Positions 35,898-44,897 of a stretch of 64,000 nt of DNA are shown here, piece by piece (within the stretch, counting starts at the first letter, position 1; every line of letters starts with the position of its first letter). This DNA is from Gelidibacter mesophilus DSM 14095 (GTDB lineage Bacteria > Bacteroidota > Bacteroidia > Flavobacteriales > Flavobacteriaceae). The position numbers were made by a program, and so were the translations under genes. The notes below the pieces were generated by a model. The model saw only the letters and a list, made by a program, of their open reading frames with translations. It was not told where the DNA came from and searched no databases. The DNA is taken from positions 33,920-97,919 of the forward strand of contig NZ_AUHD01000014.1 in NCBI RefSeq assembly GCF_000423005.1, read 5' to 3'.

Positions 35898-36332
35898 ATG
35901 GCAACACTAAATCCTTATTTAACATTTAATGGCAATTGTGAGGAAGCGTTTAATTTTTACAAATCTGTTTTTGGTGGCGAATTTAGCCATTTGGGACGCT
36001 TTAAAGTGGCCCCTGCTGAATCTGAATGTCAAGAAATGCCTAAAGATCAAAAAAATAAAATAATGCATGTGAGTTTGCCCATCAGCAAAGAAACCGTTTT
36101 AATGGGCAGCGATGGCAATCCACAATTTGGAGAAGTTACAACTGGCACACACATTACTTTGTCTATTGGAACAGATAGCAAGGAGGAAGCTGATCGTCTT
36201 TTTAACGCACTTTCAAAAGACGGAAAAATTACGATGCCGATGGCAGAAATGTTTTGGGGTGATTATTTCGGAATGCTTACCGATCAATATGGTTTTGATT
36301 GGATGATCGTAACTGAAACGGTTAAACAGTAA
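35898..36332 (+). CDS. VOC-family protein, PhnB-like
   Basis: 144 residues. NPYLTFNGNCEEAFNFYKSV at the start and FWGDYFGMLTDQYGFDWMI at the end are typical of the PhnB / 3-demethylubiquinone-methyltransferase-like VOC group. The name of that group is historical; no methyltransferase function is implied. Substrate unknown. Third of the small-gene run. Confidence 0.85.
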   Translation: MATLNPYLTFNGNCEEAFNFYKSVFGGEFSHLGRFKVAPAESECQEMPKDQKNKIMHVSLPISKETVLMGSDGNPQFGEVTTGTHITLSIGTDSKEEADRLFNALSKDGKITMPMAEMFWGDYFGMLTDQYGFDWMIVTETVKQ

Positions 36333-36401
36333 GATGGTTTGGAAGTGTTCTATTTATGAAAATGCGCCTTTCATTATTTCAAAACCGCATAAACCAAGGT
36401 T

Positions 36402-36611
36402 ATGATTGAAGTTTTTAAAACCAATATTACCGATAAAACTAGAGCGAAATCCGTTCGAAAAGAATTTTTGGTGCGTTTGCCTAAATCGTACATTAATTTT
36501 GATCTTGAGGATTGTGATAGAATTCTACGGATTGAAAATTGTACTGTCCATACCTAGGAAATTATTCAAATTTTAAAACATTATGGATTTGAATGTGACT
36601 TGCTAGATTGA
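36402..36611 (+). pseudogene. Degraded small flavobacterial protein gene
   Basis: ATG-initiated frame reading MIEVFKTNITD..., then NFDLEDCDRILRIEN, stopped by TAG at 36555-36557, and continuing in the same frame as EIIQILKHYGFECDLLD to a TGA at 36609. The pieces resemble a conserved protein of about 70 residues in Flavobacteriaceae (MIEVFKTNV... DLEDCDRILRVE... ILKDFGF). The middle segment RKEFLVRLPKSYI looks scrambled, perhaps by a pair of frameshifts. Judged a pseudogene. Confidence 0.65.
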
Positions 36612-36695
36612 TTAAAAAACAGCATAATATCCAGTTAACTAATCGGTTTTTTGCGTTTTCAGCAATCAAATTTCATTATCTAATAAAATATAAAG

Positions 36696-37130
36696 ATGAA
36701 AACCTTAAAATTCTCTACAACCATCAAGGCATCTAAAGAAACTGTTTGGAATGTGCTTTTTACAGATGAAAACTATCCTAAATGGGCAAAGATTTTTTGC
36801 GAAGGGTCCACCGCCAAAACCGATTGGAAACAAGGAAGTGCTGTAGAATTTCTTACACCAAGCGGTGACGGAATGTTCAGCACGATAGCACAGAAAGTTC
36901 TCTACAAGACGATGGTTTTTAAACATTTGGGAACACTTAGACATGGGAAAAGAGTTTTGAATGATGACAGTTCCATCGATTGGGAAAATGCCAAAGAATC
37001 CTATGAATTGTTGGAAGTTGATAGTAAGACTGAATTAATAGTTGAAATGGAAACTACCGAAGAATTTCAAGACTATTTTAAGGAAACATTTCCAAAGGCC
37101 TTAAAGAAAATTAAGGAACTTTCAGAATAG
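36696..37130 (+). CDS. SRPBCC-domain (START/AHSA1-like) protein
   Basis: 144 residues of the helix-grip fold. Starts KTLKFSTTIKASKETVWNVL followed by DENYPKWA, the usual AHSA1/SRPBCC opening; the long C-terminal helix (QDYFKETFPKALKKIKELSE) closes the pocket. Binds some hydrophobic ligand. One of three SRPBCC genes in 2 kb. Confidence 0.82.
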   Translation: MKTLKFSTTIKASKETVWNVLFTDENYPKWAKIFCEGSTAKTDWKQGSAVEFLTPSGDGMFSTIAQKVLYKTMVFKHLGTLRHGKRVLNDDSSIDWENAKESYELLEVDSKTELIVEMETTEEFQDYFKETFPKALKKIKELSE

Positions 37131-37208
37131 CCATTTTTTCATGTAGATAAAATAAGTCATGTAATCCGACGCTTTAGCATTCCATCACCGAACAAACAGA
37201 AGTTAAAA

Positions 37209-37585
37209 ATGGGAAAAAACACCTTTCAAAATATTGATGATTATATTTCAGGATTTCCGGATGATGTCGTCGTAATTTTGAACGACCTAAGAGCGTGTAT
37301 TCAAAAAGCGGTCCGCAATCTGAAGAAGCCATCAGCTATAACCTGCCAGCATTTAAGCTAAAAAATAAAGTGTTGGTCTACTTTGCAGCTTTTAAGACCC
37401 ATATTGGATTTTATGCTTTACCGAGTGGCAATGCCGCATTCCAGAATGAATTGTCATCTTATAAAACTGGAAAAGGGTCTATCCAATTTCCAATAAACCA
37501 AAAAATGCCATTTAAATTGATTGTCAAAATAGTTAAATTCAGGATTGAAGAAATTGAAAAAGATGAAGCAACAACCAAATTATAA
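37209..37585 (+). pseudogene. DUF1801/YdhG-family gene with a one-base frameshift
   Basis: Frame 1 from the ATG at 37209 gives MGKNTFQNIDDYISGFPDDV to CIQKAV. The match then continues in the next frame as PQSEEAISYNLPAFKLKNKV to the stop at 37585. Adding one C near 37314 (GTC-CGC to GTC-CCG) would restore a protein of about 125 residues of the DUF1801 (YdhG) family. Either a true pseudogene or a sequencing error in a short C run. Family function unknown. Confidence 0.75.
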
Positions 37586-37593
37586 CGACTATT

Positions 37594-38088
37594 ATGTTAA
37601 ACGAACAAGATTTTAATACGACAATAAAGGTGGAACAAAGCTCAAAAAATGCCTTCGATGCCATCAAAAATTTTAGAGCTTGGTGGTCCAAAGATATTGA
37701 AGGTCGTTCCGATGTTCTCAATGATACATTTTTTTACCACTATAAAGATGTCCATCTATCAAAAATTAAGTTAATTGAAAAAGTTCCGAATAAAAAATTG
37801 GTATATCTAGTGGTGGACAACCAATTCAATTTTACAAAGGATAAAACGGAATGGATAGGTTCCAAATTGATTTTCGATATTTCAGAAGGTAAAGGAAAAA
37901 CAACCATCAAGTTCACACACCAAGGTCTTACGCCAAAAGATGAATGTTATGATATTTGTGATGAGGCATGGACTAATTATATAAATAACAGTCTTTATAA
38001 GCTTATAAGTACTGGAACTGGCAAACCAAATCCAAAAGAAGAAGGTGGATTTAATGCTGAAATAGTTGAGAAATGGAAACTAAAATAG
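37594..38088 (+). CDS. SRPBCC-domain protein
   Basis: 164 residues. DFNTTIKVEQSSKNAFDAIK then FRAWWSKDIEG at the start, and FTHQGLTPKDECYDICDEAW with a last helix at the end, as in AHSA1-like ligand-binding proteins. It lies 8 bases after the broken DUF1801 gene and 13 bases before the next SRPBCC gene, so these form one transcript. Confidence 0.82.
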   Translation: MLNEQDFNTTIKVEQSSKNAFDAIKNFRAWWSKDIEGRSDVLNDTFFYHYKDVHLSKIKLIEKVPNKKLVYLVVDNQFNFTKDKTEWIGSKLIFDISEGKGKTTIKFTHQGLTPKDECYDICDEAWTNYINNSLYKLISTGTGKPNPKEEGGFNAEIVEKWKLK

Positions 38089-38101
38089 GAAATTGAATAC
38101 T

Positions 38102-38518
38102 ATGATGACTAACAAAATAACAGTTGAAGCAACTATTGATGGTGAACTTCAAAAAATTTGGCGTTTTTGGACACAGCCAGATCATATTGTCAAATGGAAT
38201 TTCGCAACTGATGACTGGTGCTGTGCAAAGGCAGAAAACGATTTAAGAGTGGGTGGAAAGATGTTTGCACGGATGGAAGCCAAGAATGGCAGTTTGGGTT
38301 TCGACTTTGAAGGTGTGTATGATGAAGTGATCGATCAAGAAAAAATCACTTACACCCTTTTGGATGGACGCGGTTCAACAACCATATTTGAAAACCTAGG
38401 AGACCATATAAAAGTGTCAACTACATTTGATGCAGAGCAGAACACTTCAATAGAGATGCAAAGAGAGGGTTGGCAGGCTATACTTAATAACTTTAAGAAG
38501 TATGTTGAATCCAATTAG
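38102..38518 (+). CDS. SRPBCC-domain protein
   Basis: About 138 residues from the ATG at 38102 (a second ATG follows directly; a TTG at 38093 is not preferred). KITVEATIDGELQKIWRFWT then PDHIVKWNFATDDW are typical of the SRPBCC 'DUF1428/AHSA1' group, as is the C-terminal MQREGWQAILNNFKKYVE. Function unknown. Confidence 0.83.
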   Translation: MMTNKITVEATIDGELQKIWRFWTQPDHIVKWNFATDDWCCAKAENDLRVGGKMFARMEAKNGSLGFDFEGVYDEVIDQEKITYTLLDGRGSTTIFENLGDHIKVSTTFDAEQNTSIEMQREGWQAILNNFKKYVESN

Positions 38519-38745
38519 CAGGAACTTTTTGGAACCATAAATTATCCATTTTGAATAGTGAAAAATTTGTTGGAGTGTCGCGAATGTTGTGGCGATGTAT
38601 CGAGACTGACCTCAATCTCTTAGAGTAAAATCAATTAAATGATAAGATTGCATGGATTAAAAAAGAAGGGATGAAATGATAATGCTCAAAAATTACGAAT
38701 AACTCCCTTTGATAGCAATGGTAACCACTTAAATAAAGATTGAAA

Positions 38746-39180
38746 ATGAAATTATCAGAAACAATAAGTGCTTTGCATCCGTTTATAGGAACTTGGTTTA
38801 TTGAAGGCACTAATTTGTCCTCATCTCCTCACTCTCCCGATACCCCAGTTACGGGGGTATGGGAAGTGAAAATTATGGAAGGTGGAAAGTTTTTAGAATC
38901 GCATTGGGAGTATGATTTTAGATCTAATAAACATATTGGGATAAGTATGCTGGGCACACCCACGGACGATTCTCAGCTGAAAATTTTCAGTTTTGACAAT
39001 GGCGGGTTTTATCGTGTCTATGATTTGAATATTAAAGATCAGGTCTGGAACATCACAGGAGATACTGAACGAGCAAAAATGCAGTTTGATATCCATTGGA
39101 AATCCTACAAAGAATTTTGGGAAATAAAAAAAGACGGAAAATGGCACCCGCTGTGCGAGCGGGTTGGTACCAAAGGATAA
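38746..39180 (+). CDS. DUF1579-like lipocalin-fold protein
   Basis: 144 residues from the ATG at 38746. ALHPFIGTWFIEGTNLSS at the front and GTPTDDSQLKIFSFDNGGFY in the middle resemble the DUF1579 beta-barrel group. No signal peptide. Family match is moderate. The 220 bases before it hold nothing recognisable. Confidence 0.6.
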   Translation: MKLSETISALHPFIGTWFIEGTNLSSSPHSPDTPVTGVWEVKIMEGGKFLESHWEYDFRSNKHIGISMLGTPTDDSQLKIFSFDNGGFYRVYDLNIKDQVWNITGDTERAKMQFDIHWKSYKEFWEIKKDGKWHPLCERVGTKG

Positions 39181-39274
39181 ATTTAAGCATCAAAGTCCTA
39201 AACAGTATAGTTTCAGATATTGAAAAACGCGAGGATGCAAGTTTAACTATAAGGAAAATTATAATACTCCATAA

Positions 39275-39709
39275 ATGAACAAAACCATGAAACCAAAAAA
39301 AATTTGGGCCAATTTAGCTGTTGATAATGTGCTGAAAACCCAGAAATTTTATACAAAGTTGGGATTTAGATCCAACGGCAGTCCGACGAAGGAGTTAGTC
39401 AGTTTTTTTGTTGGAGACGATGATTTTATTATTCATTTTTTTGAAAAAGACCGATTAAAGTCTAGCTTGGAAGGTGATGTTTCTGACTTGGAAAAAGGAA
39501 ACGAAATCATGTTCACACTTGCAGCGGAAAGCACGTCTGAAGTTGACACCTGGGTTAACGAAGTTAAAAAGATAGGAGGCAAGATATTTTTTGACCCAAA
39601 AAAAGACATAAAAGCCTTATACGACGACAACAACTTTTATGTTTGCGTATTTTCTGATCTTGACGGACATAAGTGGAATGTTTTTTACAATCCTGGCCAG
39701 AAAGCTTAA
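39275..39709 (+). CDS. VOC-family protein
   Basis: 144 residues (an ATG four codons in, giving MKPKKIWANLAV, may be the true start). IWANLAVDNVLKTQKFYTKL and the terminal FSDLDGHKWNVFY fit glyoxalase/bleomycin-resistance proteins of the YaeR/lactoylglutathione-lyase-like group. Last VOC of the run. Confidence 0.82.
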   Translation: MNKTMKPKKIWANLAVDNVLKTQKFYTKLGFRSNGSPTKELVSFFVGDDDFIIHFFEKDRLKSSLEGDVSDLEKGNEIMFTLAAESTSEVDTWVNEVKKIGGKIFFDPKKDIKALYDDNNFYVCVFSDLDGHKWNVFYNPGQKA

Positions 39710-39820
39710 CTTCAAAACAACTTGAAGAACTCAACAACTATCTTATTAACATAACTTTCAGAATAAGGAATGGCAATTATTCCTACCTTTAAGCTATTAA
39801 CAAAATAAAATAGCATAACA

Positions 39821-40462
39821 ATGAAAACAATTAGATTAGGTGACGAAGCTCCAAATTTTACAGCACAGACTACGGAAGGTGAAATCAATTTTCACGAATG
39901 GCTAGGAGATAGCTGGGGAATTTTCTTTTCACATCCTGCCGATTATACACCGGTATGCACGACAGAATTGGGTACCGTTGCCAAATATAAAAAGGAATTT
40001 GAAAAGCGAAATGTTAAAGCAATAGCTCTTAGTGTTGATGGTCTAAAATCGCATCACGAATGGATTAAAGATATCAATGATACCCAAAATACCACCGTTG
40101 ATTTTCCAATAATTGCAGATGAAGATCATAAAGTGGCGAATTTATATGACATGATTCATCCAAATGCCGACAGTAAACATACTGTGAGATCAGTGTTTGT
40201 AATTGCGCCTGATAAGACCGTAAAATTAATGATTACTTATCCTGCTTCTACCGGAAGGGATTTTGACGAAATTTTACGAGTTATTGATTCATTACAGTTG
40301 ACGGCTTATCATAAAGTAGCCACCCCGGCCAATTGGAAAGATGGCGGAGACTGTGTAATTGTGCCTGCTGTAAATAACGAAGACGCAAAAACTCTATTTC
40401 CAAAAGGATTTACTGAAGTGCGACCATACTTAAGAATGACGCCACAGCCAAATAAAAACTAA
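39821..40462 (+). CDS. Peroxiredoxin, 1-Cys (Prx6) type
   Basis: Reduces hydroperoxides in the cytosol. 213 residues. Peroxidatic C46 in HPADYTPVCTTELG; the C-terminal dimer arm FPKGFTEVRPYLRMTPQP is the Prx6 hallmark. A second Cys (GGDCVIVPAV) is not in a standard resolving position. Confidence 0.92.
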   Translation: MKTIRLGDEAPNFTAQTTEGEINFHEWLGDSWGIFFSHPADYTPVCTTELGTVAKYKKEFEKRNVKAIALSVDGLKSHHEWIKDINDTQNTTVDFPIIADEDHKVANLYDMIHPNADSKHTVRSVFVIAPDKTVKLMITYPASTGRDFDEILRVIDSLQLTAYHKVATPANWKDGGDCVIVPAVNNEDAKTLFPKGFTEVRPYLRMTPQPNKN

Positions 40463-40499
40463 GTCTTAACAACCTTGTTAATAAAAGTCAAATTTGGTA

Positions 40500-40530
40500 T
40501 TGTATAACATAAACGTTTCTCCTATATTTG
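40500..40530 (+). promoter_or_regulatory. Promoter of the 60-residue membrane protein gene
   Basis: TTG (40500-40502), 20 bases, TATATTTG (40523-40530): full match to the Bacteroidota consensus, 27 bases before the ATG. Confidence 0.65.
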
Positions 40531-40557
40531 CTATAATTATTTAAAATAACTCTCGGC

Positions 40558-40740
40558 ATGTTTACATTTGAACAATATTTAGGATTTTTAGCATTTTTAA
40601 CCATTCTAACCATTGGATTTTGGTTGATGATTTTTTTATTGACCTTTGTAGTTCCTTATTGGTTGTTTGGTGCATCTTTAGAAAATTTTAAAGAAATGAG
40701 AGCTGAGCGCAAAGCAAAAAGAGAAGCAAGAACGTTATAG
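40558..40740 (+). CDS. Small single-pass membrane protein
   Basis: 60 residues. One long hydrophobic stretch (about 9-36, possibly two short helices) then a charged tail EMRAERKAKREARTL. It has a consensus promoter and its own terminator, so it is a real, separately transcribed gene. Family not recognised with certainty. Confidence 0.72.
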   Translation: MFTFEQYLGFLAFLTILTIGFWLMIFLLTFVVPYWLFGASLENFKEMRAERKAKREARTL

Positions 40741-40764
40741 CAACTATAGACTTCTAGTAAATAT

Positions 40765-40800
40765 AAAAAGCGGTTTCAATTATTTGAAACCGCTTTTTTT
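40765..40800. terminator. Bidirectional terminator
   Basis: AAAGCGGTTTCAA pairs with TTGAAACCGCTTT around a 4-base loop, with A and T runs on each side. It closes the 60-residue gene and the opposing receptor gene. Confidence 0.9.
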
Positions 40801-40834
40801 GCTTTATACTGAATGCTCTTCAGGATTAAAAATT

Positions 40835-43354
40835 CTATCCTTCAAAATCGAAATCGCCGCCATCACCACCATTGCCACGTTCCATGTTACGTTGTTGTTT
40901 CTTTTGTTGGTTGAAACGATAAGTGAAGGATATATTAAAGCTACGTTGACTCCATTGATACTCTGAAGCACTAATAAATGTAGGAGTGAAGGACTCCATG
41001 GATCTTTTTCTGGTATTGAACACGTCACTTACGTTGAAGGCAATAGAGGCGCGATCATCAAATACATCCTTACTAAAGGCTAGATCAGTAGAGAACATGC
41101 CATCTCTTTTGTTCTGTGCGTCTTCACTTGGCCCCATATAAAATAATCGTGTTTGCCAATCAATATTACCAGGTAACGTGTATTTGTTATTAAAACGGAT
41201 AAACCAGCTTAAGTTTTCGGCGCCATAATCCACATCATTATAAAAACCTTCTGTTGTGGATTGATACAAGTTGAAATTACCATTCATATTCCATTTTCTA
41301 GATGGGCGGTAAGACAAAGTAAACTCAAATCCAAACCTGTCATTTGTGGCTAAATTGATAGGGGTTCTTCTAATTACAGGAATAACACTTTCGTATTGAG
41401 AAGTTATATCCTCAAAACCAGGATCATTCTCATTAATTGTAAAATTGATATCTCTAATGTAGAAATCGCCAGTAGGTTCACTGATAAAACTAAAGACATC
41501 AGTTGCTCTTTCATAATAAATAGAAGAGTTTAAAGTGAATTTACTAAATTTCCATAAATAACCTAAATCAACTTTGTTAGAGTAACTTGGATCGATATCT
41601 GGATTTCCTTGAAACACACTTGTTGGGCTACTTCTTGAAGGAAATGGATTGATAAATCGCGAGCGTGGTCTTCTGATCCGTCGGTTATATCCCAATTGCA
41701 TACTCTGATTGTCGTCTATGACATAACCTAGATTGACCGTAGGGAAAAAACCTACATAATCCTTCTTTTGTAAATCGTTGGTCGTTTTTTGGTCAATGGT
41801 TACACGTGAGCCCTCCATACGCAGACCCATCAAATAAGAGAATTTCTCACCAACCTTGCTTCCAAACTGTGTGTAAAGCGCATTAATATAGTCACGGTAA
41901 ACTAAATTGTTACTGACATCTGTATCAAGTTCAAAATTACCATCTTCATAAAATTCCAAACTATAATCGGTGTCCATCTGGTTAAAATTACCACGGTATC
42001 CCGCTTCAAATTGACTGTTTTCACCTATTGGATGTACATAATCGGCTTGTAATAAAATTTCATTATTGTCTTGAAGCGTTATTACACGTTCAACAGTAGC
42101 ACCATCTTGAGTGATAACAGAACTTTCATTTTCACTATTGGTTTCATACTGAAAATCAAAGGTTAATTTATGCTGGCTGTTGTCATTGAATTGTTTATTG
42201 AAATTTACAGAATACTGAACGGTTTTATCTTCTTCAATTTCTGGATCAAATCGTTCTGAAACTGATGTAAGATTATTATTGATATCATACTCTTTACTGA
42301 TGTTGGTACTGTTGTTTTCCTGATCGCTATTTCGGTATAACAAAGAAGTTGTCAAAGACGCTGTTTCAGTAATATACCATTCTAAACCAACGTTGGTGGT
42401 CAGGTTTTTGGACTGCCTGTCAGATTCTCCTTCTTCATTTAAAAATGTGTCGGGTTTATCTTCAATAAGATTGCCATTGTCATCAAATCTATTATTGAAA
42501 TATTGGGTTTCTGTTGATGATTTTCCAGGAGATTCTCTATAGGAGTAAGAGGTGGTATTGAAAAAATTGAAATCACCCGTTCTATAGTTTATATTTCCGG
42601 AAATACCTGCTGTTGTGGGGTGTCCCGCATTTGCTGTAATGGCCCCATTCAAACCTTGAAGTTTACTTCTTCTTAAAATAATGTTCAAGATCCCACCAGT
42701 GCCTTCGGCATCATATCTTGCGGAAGGGGAGGTAATCACCTCTACACGCTCAATAGATTCTGCAGGAAGTTGACGCAAGGCATCCGTAGAGTTTAATCCC
42801 ACCAGACCAGAGGGTTTTCCGTTGATTAAAATAGTTACGTTGTCATTTCCTCTTAAAGAGACATTCCCTTCAACATCTACGGAAACTGAGGGAATGTTAT
42901 CTAAAACATCACTGACAGTTCCACCTCTTACAGTAAGATCCTGTCCAACGCTGTATATTTTTTTATCTAATTTTATTTCTACGCTTGTACGTTCGGCAAT
43001 AATGGAAACTTCGCCAAGTGCCTGCGCATCAATTGCGATTCCTAAAACACCTAAATCAGTATCTCGGTTCAAGGTTCTATTTGGAAGTGTTTTAGTAGTG
43101 TAAGAAATATATTCTACAGAAATATCATAAGTATCCTTTGGGACTTTAATGTCAAATTTTCCTTCCATATCGGTGATGCCACCTGTGACAATTCTATTTT
43201 CTTTTTTACTAAAAAAGGCAATTGTTGCATATTCTAAAGGTTGATTGACATCTTTGTCCATGACGACGCCCGTAATATGGACTTCTTCTTGAGCTGCGAT
43301 GAAGTTTGATGAGAATAAAAAAAGTAGGGCAAATGCGTAGGGTATAAGTTTCAT
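40835..43354 (-). CDS. Outer membrane beta-barrel receptor, TonB-dependent-like
   Basis: 839 residues. Signal peptide MKLIPYAFALLFLFSSNFIAAQ; a carboxypeptidase-regulatory-like domain (VHITGVVMDKDVNQPLEYAT onward, to about 95); a plug domain (DLTVRGGTVSDVLDNIPSVS, NVTILINGKPSG, IERVEVITSPSARYDAEG); then a long barrel of the OMP_b-brl_3 type. The C-terminus is a Gly/Asp tail (GNGGDGGDFDFEG) after the last strand. Takes up or docks an unknown ligand. It is the second gene of a two-gene unit behind a small secreted protein (4-base gap). Confidence 0.9.
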   Translation of the reverse strand: MKLIPYAFALLFLFSSNFIAAQEEVHITGVVMDKDVNQPLEYATIAFFSKKENRIVTGGITDMEGKFDIKVPKDTYDISVEYISYTTKTLPNRTLNRDTDLGVLGIAIDAQALGEVSIIAERTSVEIKLDKKIYSVGQDLTVRGGTVSDVLDNIPSVSVDVEGNVSLRGNDNVTILINGKPSGLVGLNSTDALRQLPAESIERVEVITSPSARYDAEGTGGILNIILRRSKLQGLNGAITANAGHPTTAGISGNINYRTGDFNFFNTTSYSYRESPGKSSTETQYFNNRFDDNGNLIEDKPDTFLNEEGESDRQSKNLTTNVGLEWYITETASLTTSLLYRNSDQENNSTNISKEYDINNNLTSVSERFDPEIEEDKTVQYSVNFNKQFNDNSQHKLTFDFQYETNSENESSVITQDGATVERVITLQDNNEILLQADYVHPIGENSQFEAGYRGNFNQMDTDYSLEFYEDGNFELDTDVSNNLVYRDYINALYTQFGSKVGEKFSYLMGLRMEGSRVTIDQKTTNDLQKKDYVGFFPTVNLGYVIDDNQSMQLGYNRRIRRPRSRFINPFPSRSSPTSVFQGNPDIDPSYSNKVDLGYLWKFSKFTLNSSIYYERATDVFSFISEPTGDFYIRDINFTINENDPGFEDITSQYESVIPVIRRTPINLATNDRFGFEFTLSYRPSRKWNMNGNFNLYQSTTEGFYNDVDYGAENLSWFIRFNNKYTLPGNIDWQTRLFYMGPSEDAQNKRDGMFSTDLAFSKDVFDDRASIAFNVSDVFNTRKRSMESFTPTFISASEYQWSQRSFNISFTYRFNQQKKQQRNMERGNGGDGGDFDFEG

Positions 43355-43358
43355 TAAT

Positions 43359-43778
43359 TTAATTATTTTTCTTGTTTTTGGTTTTTTGTAGTTTTTTTAT
43401 TTCGTTTTTATTGTCTTTAATAAATCGTAGGATGGAGGCTATGGTTTCTTCGGTGTAAAGTTCTTTGACATCAACAAAATGTGTGCTTTTAAGCTCCTCA
43501 ATCAGGGGTTCTCTCTCGTATTCTTGAAACAATTCAGAATACATAATATCGTTACGTTTTTTATAGAAATCATCAATTTTTTGCTTGACAATTTGTTTTT
43601 TGAAATCGTCTATATCTAATAGTTGGACATAGGTGTCCACACGATCCCTATAATCCTCCAATTGTTTTTGCATATACTTCTCTCTTTCCTTCTCCATGGC
43701 ATCTTGGGTTTGGGCATAAGTAGTTGTAACGCTCAGAATAAGCATGAAAAAAGTAAGCCTCTTTATTTTTGCAACCAT
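43359..43778 (-). CDS. Small secreted helical protein, paired with the receptor
   Basis: 139 residues. Signal peptide (RLTFFMLILSVTTTYAQ); mature part helical and very rich in Lys, Glu and Asp. No family known. It stands 4 bases ahead of the outer membrane receptor and shares its promoter, so it may be a periplasmic partner. Confidence 0.72.
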   Translation of the reverse strand: MVAKIKRLTFFMLILSVTTTYAQTQDAMEKEREKYMQKQLEDYRDRVDTYVQLLDIDDFKKQIVKQKIDDFYKKRNDIMYSELFQEYEREPLIEELKSTHFVDVKELYTEETIASILRFIKDNKNEIKKLQKTKNKKNN

Positions 43779-43805
43779 GATCTAGTGGTTTTGTAAATTA
43801 GAGTG

Positions 43806-43813
43806 CAAAAATA
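43806..43813 (-). promoter_or_regulatory. -7 element of the receptor operon
   Basis: TATTTTTG on the minus strand fits TAnnTTTG, 27 bases before the start of the 139-residue gene. No clear -33 TTG. Confidence 0.4.
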
Positions 43814-43859
43814 GAGGTTGGTTTAATGGACTTTGGTTAAAGTTGTGTTAAAGAAACCT

Positions 43860-44201
43860 CTATAGGATCTGGAGGATTTTCTGCGGAGGTCGACCAATTA
43901 TGGCCTTTTTGCCATTAATAACTATTGGGCGTTCAATGAGTTTGGGATGATCTGCCAGAGCGGCAATGATCTCTTTATCGGAAAGATCTAGATGTTTAAA
44001 ATTTTCCTTCCAAATAGACTCGTTAGTCCTTACGAGTTCGATGGGCTTTATTTTTAGAAGTTTAATAAGTTCTTCAAGTTGTTCAAAAGTTAGCAAATTG
44101 TCCATGTATTTTATAACATGGTAGTTTGCTTGTTCAGTGTCTAGAATAGCCAATCCTTCTCTAGATTTGCTGCAACGGGGATTATGGTAGATTGATATCA
44201 T
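43860..44201 (-). CDS. arsC: ArsC-family arsenate reductase (glutaredoxin-type)
   Basis: 113 residues, thioredoxin-like fold. Catalytic C10 in NPRCSKSREG; HPKLIERPIVINGKKAIIGR carries the conserved arginines of the ArsC/Spx family. Reduces arsenate to arsenite with glutathione or glutaredoxin in characterised members. No arsenite pump or ArsR lies nearby, so it may act as a general YffB/Spx-like reductase. Confidence 0.85.
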   Translation of the reverse strand: MISIYHNPRCSKSREGLAILDTEQANYHVIKYMDNLLTFEQLEELIKLLKIKPIELVRTNESIWKENFKHLDLSDKEIIAALADHPKLIERPIVINGKKAIIGRPPQKILQIL

Positions 44202-44279
44202 TACAATTATTTTTAATAGGTAAATTAAAATTAAATCAATTGCTTGCCGGAAACACTTGAGTTGGTTTAGTGCAATTTC

Positions 44280-44897
44280 TTATACAGAAATGTCAAAAGT
44301 CTTCAGTTGTTCTTTTAATAGTTCTGGGTTTTTAAAGTGAATGGTATTGATACCCAGTTCCTTTGCAGCATTGATGTTGCGTAGATTATCGTCTATAAAA
44401 ACAGAGTGTTCTGCGATGCTGTTAAAGCGCTCCAAGGTCAACTCATAAATATCTTTAAAAGGCTTTCTGGTCTTTTCTTCTCCCGAAACCAAAATTCCTT
44501 CAAACCAATGTAAAAAATCAAATTTCTTTAGAGCTACAGGAAAGGTCTCATGGCTCCAATTTGTTAATGCAACCACTTGAAATTGTTCGCTGTCGATTAG
44601 TTTCTTTAAAATTTGAACTGTACCTTCAATGGCATCTCCAAGCATGTCTTCCCAACGCCCGTAAAACATTCTGATTTTTTCTTCATGTTCTGGAAAAAGC
44701 GCAACACGTTCTTCTGTTGCTTTGGCTAAAGCATGGCCTGCATCTTGGTTTTCGTTCCAATCATTGGTGCAAATCGTATCAAAAAACCATTGCATTTGTT
44801 CTCTATCTCCGTCAAAAACGTCTAAATATACATATTCAGGATTCCAATCGATGAGAACGCCTCCAAGATCAAAAATAATCGTTTTTATGTTTGTCAT
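44280..44897 (-). CDS. HAD-superfamily phosphatase, YihX-like
   Basis: 205 residues. Motif I FDLGGVLIDWNPEY, motif II ALTNWS, motif III Lys in EEKTRKPFKDIYE, motif IV VFIDDNLRN, with a helical cap between I and II (HAD subfamily IA). E. coli YihX of this type removes phosphate from glucose 1-phosphate; here the sugar is not known. Confidence 0.87.
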   Translation of the reverse strand: MTNIKTIIFDLGGVLIDWNPEYVYLDVFDGDREQMQWFFDTICTNDWNENQDAGHALAKATEERVALFPEHEEKIRMFYGRWEDMLGDAIEGTVQILKKLIDSEQFQVVALTNWSHETFPVALKKFDFLHWFEGILVSGEEKTRKPFKDIYELTLERFNSIAEHSVFIDDNLRNINAAKELGINTIHFKNPELLKEQLKTFDISV

